From Sesamum alatum (Eukaryota; Streptophyta; Magnoliopsida; Lamiales; Pedaliaceae), in NCBI GenBank assembly GCA_034509735.1, contig JACGWO010000005.1, forward strand, positions 15,365,264 to 15,429,263: a stretch of 64,000 nt of DNA, in the 5' to 3' direction. Below are positions 12,181 through 21,184 of the stretch, piece after piece; within the stretch, counting starts at the first letter, position 1, and each line of letters begins with the position of its first letter. The notes below the pieces were generated by a model. The model made no database searches and had not been told where the DNA came from. It saw only the letters and a program-made list of their open reading frames with translations. A program made the translations under genes and the position numbers.

Positions 12181-12188
12181 TATATAAA
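12181..12188 (+). promoter_or_regulatory. Probable TATA box of the 5' LTR-1 promoter
   Basis: TATATAAA is followed by CCCCTAGCATCC and a pyrimidine-rich tract. The identical motif is at 20591-20598 in the 3' LTR and, reversed, near 36010 in element D. Transcription would start about 30 bases downstream; this is inferred. Confidence 0.65.
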
Positions 12189-12633
12189 CCCCTAGCATCC
12201 TACAAGTTGAAGGATGATGAATCTCCAACACACACACAACACACACACACACACTCGGATCTCTCCCTCTCATCTCTCGTCCGCCTCTCTCTCTCCAAGA
12301 AACACATTCCACTAGTTCTCTTGTTCTTGGAACATTAGAACTTGATGAATCAATACCGTTAATTCATAACGTGTCGTTGATTCATCCACTCCAAAATATA
12401 AACTTGTTCGTTGCTAGCACGACGTGCAAGATACGTGGGTGGATCGTGTGTCACGATTTTGGAGGGTCTCAAGAACGAGATCTTGGTGCAAAACGGGGAA
12501 CAACGCGTGTAGCCGTTGAAGACGAAAACGACAACGGGTAGGTCTCGTTTTATTATTTTCGTCCCTTTTAATTTTCTACCCTATGGCCTCCATGATATGT
12601 TATATGTGATTTATTCATGAGATACACCGAACA

Positions 12634-12749
12634 CCCGGGAAATTTCAAAGGCACACCCTTTGAAACGTGTTTTAATTTAAAAGCATGTTTAAATTCCGCA
12701 TTTATTTTTTTTAATTATACCGCGCTTCCGCATTCGCGCTTTTCCCGGG
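12634..12749 (+). other. Predicted RNA structure in LTR-1 R/U5: CACAC-loop hairpin inside a closing stem
   Basis: The hairpin TTTCAAAGG-CACAC-CCTTTGAAA (12643-12665) is perfect over 9 pairs. The closing stem pairs CCCGGGAAA (12634-12642) with TTTCCCGGG (12741-12749), 9 of 9. A CGCGCTTCCGCATTCGCGC segment sits between them next to the 3' arm. The fold ends 21 bases before the primer site. Stem bases differ in other families but pairing is kept. Confidence 0.75.
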
Positions 12750-12770
12750 ACGATCCACAATTCCTTTCAG

Positions 12771-12782
12771 TGGTATCAGAGC
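12771..12782 (+). other. Primer binding site, initiator Met-tRNA type
   Basis: TGGTATCAGAGC starts one base after the 5' LTR end. It is the standard complement of the 3' end of plant initiator methionine tRNA and primes minus-strand synthesis in copia elements. Confidence 0.95.
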
Positions 12783-12990
12783 CCGGTTCGGTGTATAGGC
12801 CTAGGGTTTATGTGCGTTTTAAGCATGAAACGTGTTTTGAGCATGTTTTAATTGAATCTTGAATTACTTGATTATTAAAGCATGTTGTTTTATTGCTTTT
12901 AATTCGTGTGAAATTCTAAATGTTGGTATTTTTCTGTTTTTCTTGGGAAACGGGGGAAAATTTGAACTGAAAAACGAGAAACGCCATAGC

Positions 12991-13590
12991 CGGCCAGCCG
13001 GGAAGGCTGGCCGCGCGCAGTCGAGCGCTGCCGGCAGGGCAGACGCGCACAGGCAAGGGTAGCCTGCGCGCGCCCACCCAGCCGGCCGCGCAGGGGCAGC
13101 GCGCAGCCAGGATGGCTGCGCGCGGGCGCGCGCGCGCAAGGGGGGCGCCTCCAGCCGCGCGCAGGGGCAGACGAGGGTGTCTGCGCGCGCGGGCCGGTAG
13201 GCGCGCTCATGCGCGCGCGCGCGCGCAAGGCTGTCGGGCGGAGAGCCCGTGCGCGGACGGCACCAGGCGCGCTGCTAGGCGCGCGCGCACGCAGACGGAG
13301 GCGTCTGCGCGCGCGCGCCCGGAGGGCGTGCCCAGTGCGCGTCTGTGCGCGCGCACTGCGCACAAGCGCAGGCACGCGGCTGGCAACCAGCAGGCCGGCG
13401 CGCGCGAGGCAGAGGAGCCTGCGCGCGCGACGACCTGCCGGAACACCAGGCCGCGCAGCGCGCGCTGCCGGCCAGGCGCGCGCGCACGCAGGCAAGGGGC
13501 CTGCGCGCGCAGGGGCGGCAGGCTGGGCCTGCTGCCCTGCGCGCACGGCCGGCCGGCTGCTGCTGGTGGCGGCGGCCGGCGGCTGCTGCA
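12991..13590 (+). repeat. GC-rich hairpin array in the leader of the young element
   Basis: About 600 bases of extreme GC content lie in an AT-rich element, with repeated GCGCGC runs. Hairpins visible by eye: 12991-13013 (9 perfect pairs), 13045-13071, 13168-13183 (CAGAC/GTCTG core), 13281-13318 (16 of 17 pairs, loop GAGG), 13397-13428 and 13477-13510 (AGGC-AAGGG-GCCT tip). Open frames up to about 200 codons exist on both strands here but are arginine/alanine/glycine repeats that follow from composition and are not conserved in frame in the leaders of B or D. Confidence 0.85.
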
Positions 13591-13951
13591 GCTAGGGTTT
13601 CTTGAAACCCTAGCATTATTTTATTCTTTTTATTTACTTTTCAGTTTTAATTTTGAATTAATTCTGAAAATTCGTTTTTTGGGTTCAATTTTGCCTAAAT
13701 TCCTAAAGACATTATTTTAGGAGTAAAAATAAATTGGATTTGGAATCCCGGGGTTATTTTACTTAAAATAATGAGGAAAGGTTTTCCTAAAACGAGAAAA
13801 ATATTATTACCAATATTTGTGTTTTATTTTTCACACGTTGCGCACATGATCATTTATTTCTGTTTTGAATTATTATGATTGGAAATCATGAATTATTGGT
13901 ATATTGTTATTATGTGATTGGATCATGTGATTATGTGTGTTGGATGGAAAT

Positions 13952-14378
13952 GGATGATCACGAGCCCTAGACCGGATGTATGGTTTAATTTTCTGTTGGG
14001 CCTGTGTGCCTCTTTTACTGCTTTCTCTTTCTCTCTTTCTAGTGCCTTGGAATAATAAGGCTTTCTACCTCCCTCCTTATGTACTCCCCCTGGGTTTTCG
14101 CTGGGGTTTCTACTTTTTAATATGTAATGAGAGTAGACTAGGAGTGAGGTTTCCTTTTTTATAATTGGTGGAGAAGAAGGAAGGACCACATGGAGAGCCC
14201 AGACCGGAGGTCCCTTGGCGTTTTCCATGAAGTGAAGAAAAGAGAAAAAAAGAGACCAAGGCCCATCAGCATGATGATTGGGTTACTATTATTGTAATAG
14301 TATAGGACCAACCCTAGATTGACCATAGATCCACTGCGGGCTCAGTGGATCGCATAGGATTCGGGCTCATGATCATCC
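13952..14378 (+). other. Leader RNA domain closed by a 16-bp long-range stem
   Basis: GGATGATCACGAGCCC (13952-13967) pairs with GGGCTCATGATCATCC (14363-14378), 15 of 16. Near the 3' side is a hairpin GATCCACTG-CGGGCT-CAGTGGATC, 9 of 9 pairs. Both structures recur in the leaders of A (143-159/621-636), B (9122-9138/9597-9612) and C (40378-40393/40748-40765, other strand). One pair changes from A-T to G-C on both sides. Confidence 0.65.
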
Positions 14379-15121
14379 AACAGGGGCGTGCTAGGCTTTA
14401 ATTTTGCATGTGGTTATTATGATGGATGAATGGCTTTTATTTATCATATAACTGCTATGGATGGATTTTTATTTATGCATTATGGATGAATGTATGGATA
14501 TATTATGAGATCTCGGTCATTCACTACTCTCACATTGGTTGGACCAATGTTGAAATATTAGACCCTAGATAAAGTGGACATGAACTCTAGGAGTTTGTCC
14601 ATGCCTTCCAATCCATGGCACAGTGAGGAAGCTGTTTTAGGTCAATAGCGTGGTCTCACGAGTCGTGGCACGTTATTGTACTTAAAAGAAGCTGCACTGT
14701 GTCATGAACGAAAAATGGGCTGCTGTTACCTGTCTCACGAGTCGTGGGGGTACTAGTGGGTCCATGGCTCGGTCGATTGGGTCGGGTCTGACGCCCAATT
14801 AGCATGATTCGCTTGGAGTCCTCGGGATCATGCAAAAGGGTGAGGCAATAATCTTGGGAATCTCGTGGAACGAGAATGGTATGGAATACCTCCCACAGGA
14901 TCTTTTCCATGCGAATCGTAAAAGCGGGGTATGGGAAAAATCGCTGTGGATCCCAAGCCCACTAGGAAAGGATTTCCCGAAAATCACGTTTGAGAGTACC
15001 GTGTTTTCGTATAAATAGTGGGAGGATTAAATGACTAAAGACCAAGCATTTAATTATTTCATCAAACCACCGTCTTTATTTTCTGCTGATCGCGCGTTGT
15101 TTTCTAAATGTAGATTTTAAA

Positions 15122-18100
15122 ATGTCTAAGAACCCACTATCAACCATTCTTGAGACAAACAAATTCAATGGAACAAATTACAACGACTGGTTGCACAATC
15201 TCAGGATAGTCCTAGATTACGAGAACCAAGGCTACGTCATGGACGAGCCTCTCCCTAGGACCTTACCGGAAGGATCCACGCCAGAAGAACGTGAGACGTT
15301 CTAGACTTGGCATAAGGATAATCGGAAGGTCCGTAGCATCATACTTGCTTCGATGACCAATGAGATTCAGAAGCAATATGAAAGGCTAGACGATGTCCCT
15401 TCCATTATGGCTCGCCTTAAGGATTGCTATGCAGTCCCGGACCGGCATACTAGGTATGTCGCGACCAAGGCGTTCTTTGGAACTAAAATGACAGAAGGAT
15501 CCTCTGTACAAGAGCATGGGGTTAAAATGCTTACCCTAGTGGAAAAGCTCGAGGACCTAAAGGCAGGTCTCGATAACGAAACGTACATAGATGTGATCCT
15601 TCAGTCACTCCCACCCTCCTTCGACCAATTTATCGTCAACTATAACATGAATACACTTGAGAAGGGCATTCATGAGTTGATCAATATGTTGGTGCAATAC
15701 GAGGCAACGACTAAGAAGTCCACGCCTTCGGTATTGTTTGGAGGTGCTTCAACTTCCAAGACGAAAGGCAAGGGTGCCGGACGTTGGAAAAAGAAGAAGG
15801 GGAAGGGAAAAGCCGTCATAGCAGCTACGAACACTCAGAGTGTTCCCATTGCCAAAGAGGGGAAAGGCAAAGGAAAGGGAAAGGTTGTCTCCAAGCAACA
15901 GTCAAAGGCAAATGACATATGTATCAACTGCCGTGAGAAAGGGCATTGGAAGAGAGAGTGCCCCAAACTCTTCTCAAACCAAGGTATATTTGTGATTGAG
16001 GTTAACATGGTCACTAATTCTGCCTCTTGGGTATTGGATACCGGCTGTGGAGCTCACATTTGCAATGATTTGCAGGTGCTGAAAAGAAGCAGAAAACTAA
16101 GTAGCGGGGACATGATCCTGAAGCTCGGAAATGGCAAGGCCATCTCGGCAGAAGCAGTAGGATCCGCCACTTTAGTAATTAGTGATACCATTAGCATAGA
16201 ATTAGAGCAGGTTTATTTTGTACCTAGTATGATTAAGAACATCATTTCCATTCCATTGTTGGACAATAGTGGTTATGAGTTCATAATCAATAAAAATTGC
16301 TTTTATTTGATGAGGTGTGGAATTGCTCATCTACTTGGTACATTGCACAACGGGCTCTATATCTTGCAACAAACGAATTTCGTTCTTAACGCTCAACACA
16401 AACGGAAATTAGATAATAACGGGAACGCACGTCTGTGGCACGCTAGGCTAGGTCACATATCCCAAGATAGGATGAAAAAGTTGGTAGACTCAAAGAACCT
16501 AGAGGTTGGGGACTTGAGTGATCTACCAACTTGTGAGTCTTGTCTAAGAGGGAAAATGACCAAAAAGCCCTTTGTAGGACAAAGCAGGCTTGCCACAGGT
16601 CTGTTGGACTTGGTCCATACAGACGTATGTGGACCACTAAGGACGCAGGCCCGAGGTGGGTTCTCCTACTTCATAACCTTCACCGATGATCATTCACGGT
16701 ACGGTTATGTTTACCTGATGAGGTACAAGTCTGAAGCTCTTGAGAGGTTTAAAGAATTCAGGCTTGAAGTGGAGAACCAGACCAACTGCAAAATTAAAGT
16801 CCTACGGTCAGACCGAGGCGGTGAATACCTTAGTGCCGAATTCCTAGATTATCTAAAAGAAAATGGTATAATATCGGAATGGACACCTCCCGGAACACCA
16901 CAGTTAAATGGCGTCTCTGAAAGGAGGAACCGAACCCTGTTGGACATGGTTCGGTCCATGATGAGTTTTACCAAATTGCCCTTATCGTTTTGGGGTTATG
17001 CATTAGAAACGGCAGCCAAGTTGTTGAATTTGGCGCCTACCAGTGCATTGACCCAAACGCCATATGAGATATGGCACGGCAAGCCTGCGTCGTACAACTA
17101 CTTGAAAGTGTGGGGTAGCCCCGCATACGTCAAGAGGTTAGTGGGAGATAAGCTAGAATCCAGGTCTAGCCTATGCAGGTTCGTTGGATACCCTAGAGAA
17201 ACTGCGGGTTATTACTTTTATGACCCTTTGGAACAAAAGGTATTTGTTTCAAGGAATGCAGTATTCTTGGAACAAGGCTTCCCGGAGGATATCCAAACTG
17301 ATGAGCTGATCCTTGAGGAATCAAGTGATGGAACTCAGCCATCAGAAATAGCCGCGGAAACCTCACCAAGAGGATTCAGGATTAATGCACGGAGGGCTGA
17401 CCAACCTAGAGAAGTCCAACATGCTTGGCATGAAGGACAACCTCAAGAAAGGCCAGTCCCGGTCCCTGAACCGCCGGCTCCGATACAGTCAGCGCCCACA
17501 GTCACCACTGACGTTCCCGTCCTCCGTAGGTCCACTAGAGAATCCAGACCTCCAGTGAGATATGGGTTTCTAGGTGCGACCGATCTTCTGGATAACGATC
17601 CTAAGACATATGGGGAAGCGATGTCTGACATCGACTCCGGGAAATGGCTTGAGGCCATGAAGACCGAAATGGACTCCATGAGCGAGAACCAAGTTTGGAG
17701 ACTTGTAGATCCACCGAAAGGTGTTAAGCCAGTGGGCTGTAAGTGGGTCTACAAGCGCAAACTCGGCGTTGATGGAGAAGTCACAACCTTTAACGCTAGG
17801 CTTGTAGCTAAGGGATACACTCAACGACCCGGGGTCGATTTTGAGGACACCTACTCGCCAGTAGCCATGGCTAAATCCATTCGGATCCTGCTTGCCATAG
17901 CAGCATGGTATGACTATGAAATATGGCAGATGGACGTGAAAACGGCCTTCCTCAACGGTTTCGTTGAAGAAGAGATCTATATGGATCAGCCGGAGGGTTT
18001 CACGGTCACTGGAGAAGAACAGAAGGTCTGTCGTCTCCAGAAGTCCATCTATGGCCTCAAACAAGCATCCCGAAGTTGGAACATTCGATTTGATGAAGTA

Positions 18101-19174
18101 ATACGGGGATATGACTTCATCAAAAACGAATCCGACCCTTTTATATACAAGAAGGTCAGTGGGAGCTCTATAGTGTTCCTAGTGCTTTACGTGGATGACA
18201 TTCTGCTCATTGGTAATGACGTCAGAATGTTAGGAAACACAAAAGCATGGTTGTCAACCAAGTTTTCCATGAAGGACTTGAGTGAAGCCTCCTACATCCT
18301 AGGCATCCAGATTGTCAGGGACAGATCTAAAAGGATGTTAGGGCTCACCCAAAACTCGTATATGGAGAAAGTCCTAAAGAGATATCGAATGGACAACTCC
18401 AAACGAGGATTCCTTCCAATGAGGCATGGGATCAAGTTATCCAAGAAGCAGTCCCCGCAGACTGATGAGGAACTTGAAAAGATGAAAGTCATCCCCTATG
18501 CTTCTGCCGTAGGTAGCATCCAATATGCGGTCCATTGCACCAGGCCTGACATTGCATACGCTTTAAGCGTGACAAGCAGATATCAGTCCTATGCAGGAGA
18601 GGCATATTGGAATGCCGTTAAGGGCATCCTTAAGTACCTTAGGAGGACTAAGGAAATGTTCTTGGTCTATGGCAATGGAGAACTAATTCTGGAAGGCTTT
18701 AGCGACGCTAGCTTCCAGTCTGATGACGATGATGCCAAGTCTCAATCGGGGTATGTATTCAAACTCAACGGAGGAGTAGTGGCTTGGAAAAGTTCCAAGC
18801 AAGCAACCACTGCTGACTCCACCACTGAGGCTGAATACATAGCAGCTTCAGAAGCTGCTAAGGAAGCGGTTTGGATGAGAAACTACATCCAAGAGTTGGG
18901 TGTGGTGCCTAGCATCGCCGAGCCCGTTGTCATCTTCTGTGATAACAACGGTGCAATAGCGCAAGCAAAGGAACCGAGATCTCATCACCGTTCCAAACAC
19001 ATTCTTAGACGCAACCATCTTCTTAGAGAAATGGTAGGAAGAGGTGACGTTCGGATGGACCGAGTCAACTCAGCAGACAACACAGCAGACCCGCTGACAA
19101 AGCCTATGTCGCAGAGTGCTCATACGCAACATCTTGAGAAGATGGGAATTAGGCATATGGGTGATTGGCTTTAA
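15122..19174 (+). CDS. Ty1/copia gag-pol polyprotein with one in-frame stop
   Basis: This is a single frame of 1351 codons, interrupted only by TAG at 15302-15304 (codon 61); the frame resumes unchanged. From the N terminus: gag of the UBN2 type; a CCHC zinc knuckle at residues 267-280; a retropepsin-like protease with DTG at 306-308; a pre-integrase region with WHARLGH from 439; an integrase core with D501, D564 and E600 (35-residue spacing between the last two); RT with YVDD at 1023-1026; and RNase H with D1195, the TEAEY motif near E1238, and D1274. The product would assemble particles, reverse-transcribe the element RNA and integrate the cDNA. The start is chosen because ATGTCTAAGAA is shared with elements A, B and C. 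TAG probably replaced GAG; no known readthrough context follows it. Apart from that stop the frame looks functional. Confidence 0.96.
15302..15304 (+). other. In-frame TAG in gag (codon 61)
   Basis: The codon lies between ACG-TTC and ACT-TGG. The corresponding sequence in element C (near 39870, other strand) has no stop but a one-base deletion close by. Nothing downstream resembles the CAR-YYA readthrough context, so it most likely inactivates this copy unless the element is served in trans. Confidence 0.9.
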
Positions 19175-19179
19175 AGGTC

Positions 19180-19190
19180 AAGTGGGAGAT
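19180..19190 (+). other. Polypurine tract of the young element
   Basis: AAGTGGGAGAT abuts the 3' LTR start at 19191. Its place, six bases after the gag-pol stop, is typical of copia elements. Confidence 0.9.
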
Positions 19191-21179
19191 TGTTAGAATA
19201 GGTGACCATGTAAGCCAATTTTGGCGGGTATATGTAACCTATGTCTAGACAATTATAGGTGTTTGATAAATCATTAATGAATAAAGAAGTGAATTTCATT
19301 TGGCATCACTTTGTTTGTGTTCACTTATATTTGTTTTCCATATCTGTTCACTACGCAAACAAAGCCCACGGACTGAGAATCAATTTGGGGGACTGGGACT
19401 ACGCTTGGAGGTAGGTCCATGGAATCAGTCTTCCCGAATCAGTCCGGAAATCTCCAAGTCAAGGAATCCCGAAAATGGGTACCGGGATTCCATTTGAGAC
19501 TTGCACTAAGCACCTGCTGTCGTGTTTCATCGACGGGTGACGAGGGTCGTCTAAGCAGTGTTAGTGGGTTAGCATGCTAGGACGCAGCTGACTGAGGTGA
19601 CTCGCGGGAACCGTCTTACGGAGGACCTTGAGTATGGTCAGCAAGGTATGACGTGTATTCCCGGTTCCAACGGTACAGGTCAAGTCCTTTGACTTGAGGA
19701 ATTGCTGAGTTTACCTGTACATCAGGGCTGTATCTTAGATATGGTGAGAGATTGCCAGAATTCCCTTTGGTAGTCATAAGCCATGTCTAGTGCAGTTCTG
19801 GTGTGCAAAGTGACAGTAGTTTCCAAGAAAGGATCTGTCTCCTGTCAATAGGTTTTGGCAGTTGAGTCTGATGTATACTCTAGGTCTTGTCCCTAAAACT
19901 GTGGCCACAGTGACTGAACAGAAGGGAAGGATTCCTTTGCGGCGTTTAGTGAGGACAGACCGACACTTAGGTCCAAAATGGGGTACCTGCATTTTCCGTG
20001 TCCTAGACTCTAAGTGATGAGACCGAAGACAGAAGGACAAGTGTACTGTTAGAGCCTAAATGTTCATCCCTGAATATTTCACCTAGTCTCTAGTGTCATG
20101 GACCGTTGCTAGATGGCCACCCATGGTAACGGAAGGATTCTAGGAATCCGACCAAGTCTAGCTGAAAGGTGAACCTAAAGAGTCACACACTATCCACACA
20201 CATTTAGATATTTAATTAGGAATTAAATATTGGAGTGAAGGAATGATTAAATTGGATTTAATCGGGTCCTTTATTTTTCTTGGAGAAATAATTCCTTCTA
20301 TTAGATATAAGGAATTAAATTGATAAATTAGATTTATCAAAGGGATTTATTTTAATGGGCTTAAATAATATTTATATTTATTTTAGCCTCTTGGAAATAT
20401 TTAAATAGGTTTTAAATATTTCATTAAATTAAATTAAATCAACGGTTGAGATCAATGGGAGAGATGGATGGCTAGGATTGTTTTGACTAGGTCAAAAACA
20501 CTACTTTGACTAGGACTTTGACTAGGTCAAAAATCCTAGTCAAATTAGAGTTCTTAAAAGAGGAGTTTAAAGAGGATTAAACTCCTCTTCTATATAAACC
20601 CCTAGCATCCTACAAGTTGAAGGATGATGAATCTCCAACACACACACAACACACACACACACACTCGGATCTCTCCCTCTCATCTCTCGTCCGCCTCTCT
20701 CTCTCCAAGAAACACATTCCACTAGTTCTCTTGTTCTTGGAACATTAGAACTTGATGAATCAATACCGTTAATTCATAACGTGTCGTTGATTCATCCACT
20801 CCAAAATATAAACTTGTTCGTTACTAGCACGACGTGCAAGATACGTGGGTGGATCGTGTGTCACGATTTGGAGGGTCTCAAGAACGAGATCTTGGTGCAA
20901 AACGGGGAACAACGCGTGTAGCCGTTGAAGACGAAAACGACAACGGGTAGGTCTCGTTTTATTATTTTCGTCCCTTTTTAATTTTTCTACCCTATGGCCT
21001 CCATGATATGTTATATGTGATTTATTCATGAGATACACCGAACACCCGGGAAATTTCAAAGGCACACCCTTTGAAACGTGTTTTAATTTAAAAGCATGTT
21101 TAAATTCCGCATTTATTTTTTTAATTATACCGCGCTTCCGCATTCGCTCTTTTCCCGGGACGATCCACAATTCCTTTCA
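19191..21179 (+). repeat. 3' LTR of the young element (LTR-1)
   Basis: 1989 bp, almost identical to 10787-12769. Differences seen are about six substitutions (for example GCCCTAG/GTCCTAG, TTGCTAG/TTACTAG, CGCGCT/CGCTCT) and mostly single-base length changes in homopolymer runs. It is followed by the TSD cttcc (21180-21184). Confidence 0.97.
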
Positions 21180-21184
21180 CTTCC

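Larger units (their letters stand above)
10787..12769 (+). repeat. 5' LTR of the young element (LTR-1)
   Basis: TGTTAGAATAGGTGACCATG to CCACAATTCCTTTCA, 1983 bp. U3 holds the cross-family block (11671-11784), a TATA box lies at 12181, and R/U5 holds the structured region 12634-12749. A (CA)n-rich tract with an interruption lies at about 12237-12253. Confidence 0.97.
10787..21179 (+). mobile_element. Young, nearly intact Ty1/copia retrotransposon (LTR-1), inserted in element B
   Basis: 10,393 bp, with LTRs at 10787-12769 and 19191-21179, a primer site, a long leader (12783-15121), a single gag-pol frame, a polypurine tract and a perfect 5-bp TSD. Reading the two LTRs side by side I found about six substitutions and roughly a dozen one-base indels in about 1.98 kb, so the insertion is recent. 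The order protease, integrase, RT, RNase H is that of Ty1/copia. Lineage within copia is not assigned; the RT resembles Tork/TAR-type elements from memory only. Confidence 0.97.

Noticed and set aside
12771..12782. Possible tRNA gene at the primer site
   Set aside because: Only the short complement of the tRNA 3' end is present; no cloverleaf surrounds it.
13112..13720. Open frames up to about 200 codons over the GC island on both strands
   Set aside because: Arg/Ala/Gly-only composition, open in several frames at once, not conserved in frame in the islands at 8185-8445 or 32383-32990. They follow from GCGCGC composition.
15302..15304. Programmed TAG readthrough in gag
   Set aside because: The following codons (ACT TGG) do not match known readthrough contexts, and element C has no stop there. 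A simple nonsense mutation is more likely, though not excluded otherwise.
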